27,972 bases of DNA from Euryarchaeota archaeon UBA88 (lineage in GTDB: Archaea > Thermoplasmatota > Poseidoniia > Poseidoniales > Poseidoniaceae): contig DAME01000029.1 in the NCBI GenBank assembly GCA_002499545.1, positions 1-27,972 of the forward strand, written 5' to 3'. Below, one piece after another: positions 17,437 to 24,734 of this stretch; position 1 is the first letter of the stretch; each line of letters opens with the position of its first letter. The notes below the pieces were generated by a model. The model was given only the letters and a program-made list of their open reading frames with translations, was not told the DNA's origin and searched no databases. A program made the position numbers and the translations under genes.

Positions 17437-18546
17437 TTACGCTTCCATGGCCTGTTCCAATAATTCTGCAACCCGCCGCATCCGACGAAGAACGCGGTCG
17501 AGTCGTGAAGCGACTTCTCTTGTGACGTCTGCACTCGAATTTCCAACCATGCGATGGCCCAAAGGAAGTCGCCCTCCAAGTAAATTCAGCAGTAACATTT
17601 GTTCATCAGCCGATACCGAGCTCATCGCTTGCTCAACGTCGCCAACTTGGAGCACACCTTTTTTCATCTGGGCCAACAACGAGGATTGTTGTTGTGTAGA
17701 GAGTATGCGTTGGAAACCACCTTTTTTTAGCATCCAATCTTCTCCTCGGCGTTGGTGTTGTGTCGTCATTGCAGTCCAAAGAGCGATGTTCAAACGGTCA
17801 ATGCGGGGAACCCTCTGCACCATTCCAGTCGCCCTGAACCGTTCCAGTATTCGTCCAATACGGGGCTTTGGTTCATCGAGCATCTCGCCGGCTTCATCAA
17901 GCGACAAAGGTTCGTTTCGGTTCAAGAGTGTTTCAAACAAGCGGACGGACACTGACCCAGCATACGCTTCTTTACCGGGTCGTTCACCAAGCAGACCAAA
18001 GTCACCCATCCACTGCGAAAGTGGACTTTCTTTACTGTCGGATAAGAGCGGTCGATGGTCGACGATTCCGATGTTCAAGGCGAGAGCATCACTCGGAACG
18101 GTCACGACAGCGGTTTCTGGTTGCTCTCGGTTCCACAATTTGTCAAGCATCTTCATCCTCTGATTGATGATGGTCTGACACTGCAACGTGAAGAACTCAA
18201 CAGCATTGGTCAGCGAACCGCCTCGAAGATAGTACCGCCTCCATCCCCTTCCTTCGTTTGAAAAACCGATGATTCCTGCTTCAACAAGTCGGGTGAGGTG
18301 GTGGTTAAGTGAAGCTGGTGTTAGTGCTAATTCATCGGCAAGCATTTGTGCATCCCAACTGATCTCCGGTTGTGCAAACAAATAATCGCGTAACAAGCGA
18401 TGAACAGGACTCGCTCTTCCTTCATCAGCAGTCGCTTCCCCGCGCTTGCGAACCAAACTCAAGGTCTCGATAAACCAGTCAACGAGATGGTCGTGTTCTC
18501 GGTCACTGGTCGGCAGGGGCACCTCTGCTAATCGTACACTGAACAT
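17437..18546 (-). CDS. Winged-helix transcriptional regulator with two DNA-binding-like domains
   Basis: This 369-residue soluble protein has an ArsR-like winged helix at about residues 45-115 (ISWDAQMLADELALTPASLN, HHLTRLVEAGIIGFS, then a wing with GRGWRRYYLRGG). A second helix-turn-helix-like segment lies in the middle (RLFETLLNRNEPLSLDEAGE followed by RIGRILERFRATGMVQR). The C-terminal part is helical and ends in a basic, leucine-rich helix. The longest reading starts at GTG 18585, but that codon abuts a TATA-like element. The ATG at 18546 is preferred because it leaves about 40 bases to that element. A perfect palindrome sits just upstream and could be its own operator. The target genes are unknown; the nearest downstream gene is the dihydrouridine synthase. 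Confidence 0.8.
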   Translation of the reverse strand: MFSVRLAEVPLPTSDREHDHLVDWFIETLSLVRKRGEATADEGRASPVHRLLRDYLFAQPEISWDAQMLADELALTPASLNHHLTRLVEAGIIGFSNEGRGWRRYYLRGGSLTNAVEFFTLQCQTIINQRMKMLDKLWNREQPETAVVTVPSDALALNIGIVDHRPLLSDSKESPLSQWMGDFGLLGERPGKEAYAGSVSVRLFETLLNRNEPLSLDEAGEMLDEPKPRIGRILERFRATGMVQRVPRIDRLNIALWTAMTTQHQRRGEDWMLKKGGFQRILSTQQQSSLLAQMKKGVLQVGDVEQAMSSVSADEQMLLLNLLGGRLPLGHRMVGNSSADVTREVASRLDRVLRRMRRVAELLEQAMEA

Positions 18547-18585
18547 GATCTTCAGGCTGGGACTTGGGCTAGGGTCTTTGAACAC

Positions 18586-18597
18586 TATGTATTAATT
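18586..18597 (-). promoter_or_regulatory. Candidate TATA box for the winged-helix regulator gene
   Basis: Read on the minus strand the sequence is AATTAATACATA, located 40-51 bases before ATG 18546. That spacing fits an archaeal TATA box with a leader of roughly 15-20 bases, and it argues against the upstream GTG start at 18585. Confidence 0.5.
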
Positions 18598-18611
18598 GCC
18601 GCTCAAGCGGC
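18598..18611. promoter_or_regulatory. 14-bp palindrome upstream of a regulator promoter (candidate operator)
   Basis: GCCGCTCAAGCGGC consists of perfect six-base arms around a CA centre. It abuts the candidate TATA box on its upstream side, where the BRE would lie, between the stop of one regulator gene and the start of the next. A dimeric winged-helix protein bound here would block TBP/TFB. A terminator role for the upstream gene is less likely, because on the minus strand the T-rich run precedes the stem rather than following it. Confidence 0.45.
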
Positions 18612-18622
18612 GAAAAATACAC

Positions 18623-19288
18623 TTACGCTCGTCGCTCATCGCGCCACTCATAATCGACGCCTTTGGTTCCATGCCATTGAATGTCCATGTCGATGTGGGG
18701 CATCATTTCAATGCGATTCTCTCGAAGAATCCCTCGCCGTCGGAGTACTTTCACCGCAGAGTGAACGCTTGCTCTGGAACGGCCAATGCGGCGTGCTAAT
18801 GCGGCCTGTGATCGTGGAACTCCTTCAGTCTGAATGTCTTCGATGATGAGCCGCTGGACCAGTGAAAGTCCAATTGGTAACGCAGTAGCAGCTCGTTCTT
18901 CGGTGACCGAAATCCCTCGAAGGATTTCGACTTGTGTTGGCGCACCCGCAAAATAGCACGTTCGTCCGTTCACGGGAAGGACCGTAACGCTTCGATTTGT
19001 GCGCAGCACATCCAAATGATGGCGAAGAGTTCCATTGGCAGCATTCAGTGTCGATTGCAGTTCTCTGTAACATAAACCAGGGTGACGCTCTAGCGTAGAA
19101 AGAATCCGAATTCGTAGCGGGTGCTCGTAGGGACTCGCTTTCGTTGATACACTACCAGAAGCCAATACGCCCACAGCACTTGCAGCCGCTGCGACACCTC
19201 CAGCAAGACCCGCTACGCCACTGGCCGCACCGGCGATTCCTGCTGAAAGCCAAGGGCGCTGTCGGACCCATTGAGCAAGCAGAGGCAT
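18623..19288 (-). CDS. Membrane-anchored winged-helix regulator
   Basis: From ATG 19288 the protein has 221 residues. A short N-terminal segment (MPLLAQWVRQRPW) is followed by a long Ala/Gly-rich hydrophobic stretch to about residue 50, likely one or two membrane passes. Two tandem winged helices follow: the first contains HPLRIRILSTLERHPGLCYR, ELQSTLNAANGTLRHHLDVL and the wing NGRTCYFAG, and the second contains SQAALARRIGRSRASVHSAV and KVLRRRGILREN. This suggests a one-component regulator tethered to the membrane. A longer reading back to 19420 would overlap the next gene by 73 bases, and a TTG at 19345 is a further option. The start is therefore uncertain, while the stop and the domains are secure. 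It lies between two other regulator genes on the same strand. Confidence 0.8.
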   Translation of the reverse strand: MPLLAQWVRQRPWLSAGIAGAASGVAGLAGGVAAAASAVGVLASGSVSTKASPYEHPLRIRILSTLERHPGLCYRELQSTLNAANGTLRHHLDVLRTNRSVTVLPVNGRTCYFAGAPTQVEILRGISVTEERAATALPIGLSLVQRLIIEDIQTEGVPRSQAALARRIGRSRASVHSAVKVLRRRGILRENRIEMMPHIDMDIQWHGTKGVDYEWRDERRA

Positions 19289-19347
19289 AGATGACGATGG
19301 TAGTTCACCTTTCTTAATCCATCCCTTTGATGAATCATGTTTCAAAC

Positions 19348-19809
19348 CTAATCTTCTGCAAGAACCGAATTGAAGTGGAATTTTAAATGAGCGACAAGCG
19401 GTGATAATAATCGTCCACACGTGCGTCCATGTTCTGTCAAGAGGTAGGATACTCTGATCGGCGGACCGTCTGCGACTTGACGAGAAACCAGTCCTTCCTC
19501 TACCAAATAGCGCAATTTGTCAGAGAGTGTTCTTGAAGAAATCCCTTCTAACAATGTCTTCATTTGGTTGAACCGACGTGGTCCAGCTATGTACAATGCA
19601 GAGAGAATTTCGATTGTCCAACGGGACCCGAATACGTGAAGCGCTTCTTCTGCCCTTCGGACTTCACAATGCAAATCATTGTCTGGGTTTCGCTCATTCT
19701 GTGCTTCAAGAATGCTACGAATTTCACCCCCATGGGTGATAGTGGCTTCAATGGATGTTCGAATTGCATTATAATCTTCACGAGAAATTTTGAGTGGTGG
19801 TGTTGTCAT
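19348..19809 (-). CDS. HxlR-family winged-helix transcriptional regulator
   Basis: This 153-residue protein carries the compact HxlR-type winged helix at about residues 58-140. The key stretch GSRWTIEILSALYIAGPRRF is followed by NQMKTLLEGISSRTLSDKLR, YLVEEGLVSRQV and a wing leading into SYLLTEHGR. HxlR proteins usually bind DNA as dimers and respond to reactive aldehydes, quinones or redox stress through cysteines. This protein has few cysteines (Cys48 and one in the C-terminal helix), so the signal cannot be named. AGAGG seven bases upstream of the ATG is a good ribosome binding site, and a TATA-like stretch lies 36-48 bases upstream. It is divergent from a glycosyltransferase gene and heads a run of three regulators. 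Confidence 0.9.
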   Translation of the reverse strand: MTTPPLKISREDYNAIRTSIEATITHGGEIRSILEAQNERNPDNDLHCEVRRAEEALHVFGSRWTIEILSALYIAGPRRFNQMKTLLEGISSRTLSDKLRYLVEEGLVSRQVADGPPIRVSYLLTEHGRTCGRLLSPLVAHLKFHFNSVLAED

Positions 19810-19844
19810 TGAATTGCCTCTTGCTGTTCGAAATCGTTCACCTA

Positions 19845-19857
19845 CTTAATTTAATTT
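19845..19857 (-). promoter_or_regulatory. Candidate TATA box for the HxlR-type gene
   Basis: The minus strand reads as an A/T-only run (AAAATTAAATTAA) 36-48 bases before the HxlR start codon, in the only strongly AT-rich part of this divergent junction. It could also contribute to the promoter of the glycosyltransferase gene on the other strand. Confidence 0.5.
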
Positions 19858-19943
19858 TCACACTGTTCAACGCGAACTGCAAATCCGCAGAATTGGCTAC
19901 GATGAATCTCACATTTCAAGAGGTCTATCCGCCTCGAGGGTGT

Positions 19944-21104
19944 ATGGCCAAAGACGTGTTGCTGGTTCGAGGCGGCGCATTGGGTCCAAATTCAGGAATC
20001 GGGGGGGCACATCACAGCCTCGCACTATCGCTTCAAGGAGGCGAAATAGACGGGTGGCGTTCTTCCAAAACCAGCGAATACGCCGTTCGACAAAGGTCGA
20101 CGCCGTTCTTCAGACTGTACCAACGCTGGTTTGGTCATCCTCGAAGGGTCCGTAAACTGTTGAAAAAAGACCACGAGTACTCAATACTTCACGTCACAGA
20201 TCAAGAACAGGCGCACCTTATCCCGGAAGACTGCTCAGTTCCCGTGGTTGTAACCGTACACGATTTGTTTCACCTCTTTCCTGAAGTTCTTGACATCGCA
20301 GGCGAGTTCATCGAGGTCGGAGAACAAAATCCGCCGTGGTACCGCCGTCGAGACCTGAAAAAGTTGCGACAAGGCCTTGCTCGTGCAGACCTTCTGGTCT
20401 GCGATTCACAAGCCACCTTAGCGGCATGTCAACGTCATTTTCCGAAGGTCAATGCTGTTTGTGTACCTCTGGGAATCGACGTAACGTCGTTCCTTCGTGG
20501 TGACTCTGTACCAGTGGGACCCGCTGCTCATTTTGAGAAACACTGCCACCTGCTCATCGTAGGCAGCCACGATCCTCGAAAGCGACTGGCATTCGTTTGT
20601 CAAGTGCTTGGCGGGCTTGATGAGACGGTCAAGCACAACATTCGCATCCATCATGTGGGCCACGGTGAGTGCCCCTATGGCGGTCCTGCAGCAATCGATT
20701 ATGCCGAGAAATATCACGTGCCAAATTGGACCGGATATGGCGGAAAACTTTCCAGTCAATCGTTGATGGAGTTACGACACGCGTGTGAAGCCTTGTTGTT
20801 TCCCAGCGCCAGTGAAGGCTTTGGCTATCCGCCGCTGGAAGCCATGGCGACGGGAACGCCTGTTGTGTGTTCGGACCTTCCATCACACAACGAACTGATG
20901 CCAGAACATTCGTGCGTTGACCCTGCTGATATTGATGCCTGGCGTGAAGCGATTCAGTCGGTGTACGCCAATTGGGAATCCCGTACCAAGGGGGATACGA
21001 CGCATGTATGGCCCGCCCCAATGAAAGGACTGATTGAGTTTGCATCTCGCTACGATCAGCGCCACTTCTGCCGACGAATGGGTGAAGTGTACGATTCATT
21101 GTGA
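19944..21104 (+). CDS. GT4-type glycosyltransferase (family 1, GT-B fold)
   Basis: This 386-residue protein begins with a Rossmann-like strand and a glycine-rich loop (DVLLVRGGALGPNSGIGGAH). It ends with the donor-binding motif SEGFGYPPLEAMATGTPVVC, where Glu291 and Glu299 form the E-x7-E pair typical of retaining GT4 enzymes. VTVHDLFHLFPE and LIVGSHDPRKRL are also characteristic. It should transfer a sugar from a nucleotide donor to a glycan or lipid at the inner face of the membrane. The frame stays open upstream to 19794, but ATG 19944 is chosen because GAGGGTG lies just before it and the fold begins at once. The second half of the window holds another GT4 enzyme and a GDP-mannose dehydratase, so a glycan pathway is likely nearby. 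Confidence 0.92.
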   Translation: MAKDVLLVRGGALGPNSGIGGAHHSLALSLQGGEIDGWRSSKTSEYAVRQRSTPFFRLYQRWFGHPRRVRKLLKKDHEYSILHVTDQEQAHLIPEDCSVPVVVTVHDLFHLFPEVLDIAGEFIEVGEQNPPWYRRRDLKKLRQGLARADLLVCDSQATLAACQRHFPKVNAVCVPLGIDVTSFLRGDSVPVGPAAHFEKHCHLLIVGSHDPRKRLAFVCQVLGGLDETVKHNIRIHHVGHGECPYGGPAAIDYAEKYHVPNWTGYGGKLSSQSLMELRHACEALLFPSASEGFGYPPLEAMATGTPVVCSDLPSHNELMPEHSCVDPADIDAWREAIQSVYANWESRTKGDTTHVWPAPMKGLIEFASRYDQRHFCRRMGEVYDSL

Positions 21105-21184
21105 ATTCTTTCGTCGTCATAACAGAGGTAACAGTGAGAACCCCGTTCCGCAGTATTCATGGGTGTCGTTTCCTTGGCGGGTAC

Positions 21185-23269
21185 ATGCAACCTATTCAGC
21201 GAGTAGCAATTGTCGGCGCCGGAAACATGGGGTCGGGAATCGCACAGAAGACAGCGCAGGAAGAATTCGATGTCCAAATGGTGGATAGAGAACAACAATG
21301 GGTTGACCGAGGCAAAGGAATCATCACGAATTTCCTTTCCGAAGCAGTTGAACGGCGTATTTTTTCTCCTGCTCAAGTCGAAGCAATTGAAGGACGAATT
21401 ACTGGCGTTGTAGGCGTTGAAAATACTGCCGAAGATACCGACCTCGTAATTGAAGCGGTGTTCGAAGATTTTGATGTCAAGACCGCGGTGTTCAACACAC
21501 TGGACAAAGCCTGTGGACCCAATACTATTCTCGCATCTAACACTTCATCGCTTTCCGTTAACGCTCTTGCTCAAGCAACTGGCCGTGCTGATCGCTTCGT
21601 CGGTTTGCATTTCTTCTACCATCCAGCCAAAAATCGTCTCGTAGAGGTCATCCCCGCAGAGGCATCGAGTCCAGAAACGGTTGAGAAGGTTGTTCAGTAT
21701 TGCAAGATGCTTGGAAAGGTTGTCATCGTGTGTGCGGACCGTCCTGGATTTGTTGTCAATCGCTTTTTTGTTCCTTGGTTGAATGAAGCATGCCGACTCT
21801 TGGAAGAAGGGGTTGCGACTGCAGCTCAAATTGATGCTGCAGCATGCAAAGCATTCCGCATCGGTTTGGGTCCATTTGGATTGATGAACCTCACCGGCCC
21901 ACCCATTGCTCTGCATTCTACCGATTATTTGGCAGAACAATTGCACACACCACGCTATGTTGGTGCTCAAAATCTTCGTGACTTAATCAACGCCAGTGAG
22001 CAATGGGACATTGACGGTGATTCGACCTATTCAGGTGAACAATACACGGCAATTTCAGAGCGACTTCTTGGCGTCGTGTTTGGTGTTGCAGCACAAATTG
22101 TCGATGAAGGAATCTGCTCGATGGAAGACGTTGATCGAGGCGCAAAGGTTGGTCTTCGCTGGGCTCGAGGTCCGTTTGAACTGATGAATAAGGTAGGCGT
22201 TGAAGAAGCACATCGTATGGCGCAATCATACGCTGACCTTGCTGCACTATCTGATGATAAGCGCGCTTGGGCAGTCCCTGAATTTTTCACCCAACAAGCA
22301 GACCAACCATGGGATTTCTCATGTGTAGACACATCCATTGATGCTGGAATCGCGACCATAACAATCAATCGACCTGAGGCAATGAACGCCCTCAATGAAA
22401 CCGTGATTGGACAACTCGGCCAAGCATTGGACCGAGTGGAGGCAGATAAATCGGTCCATACCGTTGTCTTGGACGGTGCCGGAAAAGCATTCGTGGCAGG
22501 TGCAGACGTCAAATTCTTCGTTGATAAGATTCGAGCAGACGCCATTCCCGACATCGTTGAATTCACTGCAAACGGACACGTGGTATTGAATAAATTAGAA
22601 CACTCCTCAAAAACAACGATTGCCTTGACTACCGGGCTCGCTCTCGGAGGCGGACTCGAACTAGCCTTGTCGTGCGATTATCGAATTGGAACACGGCGTA
22701 CACAGTTCCGATTCCCCGAGACCTCTATCGGAATCTATCCCGGACTTGGCGGAACCCAACGCCCTGCTCGGATTAGCGGTATTCCTGCGGCTCGTTGGGC
22801 TGTTTTGGCTGGAAACTTCATGAATGCTCAAACGGCGAAAGACCTCGGGTTGTTGACGCATCTGGTAGATGTTGCTTACGTCACCTCGTGCGTCTCCGAA
22901 CTCTCCGCATCTGGAAAACCCTCCAACAAATATCCGGGCGCTCCTGCCAATCCAAACAGCCCAGTGGCGTCGTTTGCAGCCGCATTCTTTTCCGACGCCA
23001 ACCTGCCGGGTTTGATGAACGGTGCTTGTCCCGAAGGCTTCGATGCAGAGGACAAGAATGTGAGCAGGCAATTGAAGTCACTTTCTCGTACCGCTCCAAT
23101 CGCACTTTCGATGGCCAGTGGGCTTATTGATGCCTCATCTGAAACGGACTTGTCGTTGGGATTGCAAATGGAATTGGATCAGCTGACGGATATATTCTCT
23201 ACTTCAGATTCCTTGGAAGGATTGTCTGCATTGATTGAAGGGCGTAAGCCTACCTATCAAAACGCTTGA
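21185..23269 (+). CDS. 3-hydroxyacyl-CoA dehydrogenase / enoyl-CoA hydratase fusion
   Basis: This bifunctional 694-residue enzyme hydrates enoyl-CoA and oxidises the resulting 3-hydroxyacyl-CoA with NAD. The dehydrogenase comes first: Rossmann loop VAIVGAGNMGSGIAQ, then the ASNTSS serine near residue 121, His142, Glu154 and Asn192 (in RPGFVVNRF). A crotonase domain from about 385 carries the oxyanion loop FVAGADVKF and GGGLELALSCDY. Glu492 and Glu512 (in FPETSIG) are the two expected catalytic glutamates. The dehydrogenase-first order is that of archaeal fusions, opposite to bacterial FadB. After His142 the sequence is FFYHPAKNR instead of the common FFNPVPVM. ATG 21185 starts at the Rossmann strand; the longer frame to 21101 is less likely. 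Substrate range is unknown. Confidence 0.95.
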   Translation: MQPIQRVAIVGAGNMGSGIAQKTAQEEFDVQMVDREQQWVDRGKGIITNFLSEAVERRIFSPAQVEAIEGRITGVVGVENTAEDTDLVIEAVFEDFDVKTAVFNTLDKACGPNTILASNTSSLSVNALAQATGRADRFVGLHFFYHPAKNRLVEVIPAEASSPETVEKVVQYCKMLGKVVIVCADRPGFVVNRFFVPWLNEACRLLEEGVATAAQIDAAACKAFRIGLGPFGLMNLTGPPIALHSTDYLAEQLHTPRYVGAQNLRDLINASEQWDIDGDSTYSGEQYTAISERLLGVVFGVAAQIVDEGICSMEDVDRGAKVGLRWARGPFELMNKVGVEEAHRMAQSYADLAALSDDKRAWAVPEFFTQQADQPWDFSCVDTSIDAGIATITINRPEAMNALNETVIGQLGQALDRVEADKSVHTVVLDGAGKAFVAGADVKFFVDKIRADAIPDIVEFTANGHVVLNKLEHSSKTTIALTTGLALGGGLELALSCDYRIGTRRTQFRFPETSIGIYPGLGGTQRPARISGIPAARWAVLAGNFMNAQTAKDLGLLTHLVDVAYVTSCVSELSASGKPSNKYPGAPANPNSPVASFAAAFFSDANLPGLMNGACPEGFDAEDKNVSRQLKSLSRTAPIALSMASGLIDASSETDLSLGLQMELDQLTDIFSTSDSLEGLSALIEGRKPTYQNA

Positions 23270-23509
23270 TTAAACTGAACTTTCTTCAAATGCTTTCATC
23301 ACATTGATGAGTTCAACGAGATCGAGTTCGTCTTCATCCTCGATTGAAAGTTCCAGTCGATTGACGACAGCGTTGACGAATTGGCGTTCTGCTCGGTATC
23401 CAAGAACGTGTTCGATGAATTCTTCCATGGCGAATCCCTTCCCCTCTTGAATTGCGATTCGAGCGAGTGCTCTTTCTTCCTCATCTTTGGGTTTTCGAAC
23501 GCCACTCAT
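23270..23509 (-). CDS. Small acidic helical protein in the E1-like/JAMM operon
   Basis: This 79-residue protein was not recognised. It looks mostly helical, with a charged N-terminus (RKPKDEEERALARIAIQEGK), a middle helix around EEFIEHVLGYRAERQF and an acidic C-terminal helix (LSIEDEDELDLVELINVMKA). It ends in EESSV, not in Gly-Gly, so it does not look like a mature ubiquitin-like modifier. The ATG overlaps the stop of the JAMM gene (ATGA) and is preceded by a strong GAGGTGAGAGG, so translation is real and coupled. This suggests a partner, adaptor or substrate of the upstream pair. Its stop codon abuts that of the opposing fusion-enzyme gene. Confidence 0.75.
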   Translation of the reverse strand: MSGVRKPKDEEERALARIAIQEGKGFAMEEFIEHVLGYRAERQFVNAVVNRLELSIEDEDELDLVELINVMKAFEESSV

Positions 23510-24048
23510 CCTCTCACCTCATGTAGCGTATGGTACCAGTCCGCCCATTCGATGACTCCCTCATCTGACCATTCCTGGAGTGGGCCTTGGTTGGAAAGTC
23601 TTGGGATTTCGCTTTTCAACGGCTTGAACGAAGCGTTGTGAGAATACTTGATTCCCGGAGAACCGAGGACCAATGCTGATTCCACAATCGAGGTGCCAAT
23701 GGAAAGGCTGTTTGTATCGGTTCCCGACCAATATGCTGCAAACCCTGGATGGGTATGGACCCAAAGTTTGAATGGAGCCATGCATCCAATAGGTGGTGAT
23801 AATGCGACCCGTCCAGGACTTCCCCAATCGATTGAAACGATTCCATTAGCGTCAATGAGCACGGATGTTTCAAGCCCAGAGAGAAGTGAGAGGGCGTAAA
23901 TAACGTCCCATCGATGATGGCGAGCAGCGCGTTCTTGGACACCGAGTAACAAGTCGTTTTGAATCTGCTTTTCGGACGCCAAGCGGCATACTTCATCCCA
24001 CGTTGAGGCATCGATTCGAAGCCGTTGCAGTGCGGGAATGACAATCAT
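23506..24048 (-). CDS. JAMM/MPN-motif metalloprotease-like protein
   Basis: This 180-residue protein contains the zinc-binding JAMM signature in full: LWVHTHPGFAAYWSGTDTNS gives His98-x-His100, seven residues, then Ser108-x2-Asp111. Glu60, in LLSGLETSVLI, sits about 38 residues before the first His and is the best candidate for the catalytic glutamate. JAMM enzymes are isopeptidases that remove ubiquitin-like proteins, or release amino acids from the end of ThiS/MoaD-like sulfur carriers. The gene is joined by ATGA overlaps to an E1-like gene before it and a small helical protein after it, a context that supports a conjugation or sulfur-carrier role. A GAGGTGA just upstream of the start fits as ribosome binding site. 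The substrate is unknown. Confidence 0.85.
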   Translation of the reverse strand: MIVIPALQRLRIDASTWDEVCRLASEKQIQNDLLLGVQERAARHHRWDVIYALSLLSGLETSVLIDANGIVSIDWGSPGRVALSPPIGCMAPFKLWVHTHPGFAAYWSGTDTNSLSIGTSIVESALVLGSPGIKYSHNASFKPLKSEIPRLSNQGPLQEWSDEGVIEWADWYHTLHEVRG

Positions 24049-24701
24049 GCCATCACCTCAACATCCGTGGAAGTACGAACTGGAAACTCAAACATTCCGT
24101 ATGTCAGGCTCCCCATGCTCTGAGTTGGGCTGGGATACCTTCTGAGCAGCTGGACCAGCCACTGCGCTCCAAATGCTGCTGCAACCGCAAATCCAAACTC
24201 GAGATTTCCCACACGTAACGCACCTTCGACTTGACAACTTTTTGGTTCATGGTCCTGCGTCATTTGCTCGACAAGTGCTGGGTTTGAATCTGAGGACAGC
24301 ACCACCCACCCGTCTCCAGTACAACGTAAGTCGACCCAAGGGACTTCCAACGAATGCACCATGCGGCGAGGGGCCGGTCGATCGACACATACAATCACGC
24401 AATCGAACCTTTGCAACTGTAAGGGCGTTCTCAAATTATCGTCAAGACCGATGACATCGACACCATGCATTGACGGACCGTGTTTTTTGGCGAGAACCAA
24501 CGCTTTGGACTTCCCTATGTCGTTCTCTGTAAACCGTTGATGACCGAGATTTCCCGCTTCAACGGTATCGGCGTCCATCAGGGAAATGTGGCATTGAATA
24601 CCGATTCGCCTCAGTGCTGGTATTGCGAGTTCGACGAGTTGTGAACCGATACCGCCTAATCCTACAATGAGTGCTTTCTTTGGCTGACTGGATGCCTTCA
24701 T
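24045..24701 (-). CDS. E1/ThiF-like adenylating protein
   Basis: This 218-residue protein has the E1/MoeB/ThiF nucleotide-binding fold. The glycine loop is LIVGLGGIGSQLVELA (residues 11-26). LMDADTVEAGNLGHQRF carries Asp43, Asp45 and Asn51, and DIGKSKA carries Lys64. VIVCVDR supplies the later Asp107. Such proteins adenylate the C-terminus of ubiquitin-like or sulfur-carrier proteins. The usual NLxRQ reads NLGHQ here, with His54 at the place of the normally conserved arginine, so adenylation may differ. Cys156 in EPKSCQVEGALRVGN is a possible active-site cysteine; the zinc-binding CxxC pairs common in ThiF/MoeB are missing. It overlaps the JAMM gene by four bases and follows a glycosyltransferase gene by 33 bases. 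Confidence 0.85.
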   Translation of the reverse strand: MKASSQPKKALIVGLGGIGSQLVELAIPALRRIGIQCHISLMDADTVEAGNLGHQRFTENDIGKSKALVLAKKHGPSMHGVDVIGLDDNLRTPLQLQRFDCVIVCVDRPAPRRMVHSLEVPWVDLRCTGDGWVVLSSDSNPALVEQMTQDHEPKSCQVEGALRVGNLEFGFAVAAAFGAQWLVQLLRRYPSPTQSMGSLTYGMFEFPVRTSTDVEVMA

Positions 24702-24734
24702 GCCAGTTAACGCTGCGACTCTTGATAAGGAAAT

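Noticed and set aside
17432..18163. A 243-codon plus-strand open frame opposite the winged-helix regulator.
   Set aside because: It is a Ser/Arg-rich shadow of the regulator gene, with no recognisable domain and no ribosome binding site.
19794..19943. N-terminal extension of the glycosyltransferase frame, hydrophobic and Leu-rich.
   Set aside because: It overlaps the HxlR gene and its promoter. A good ribosome binding site and the start of the fold point to ATG 19944.
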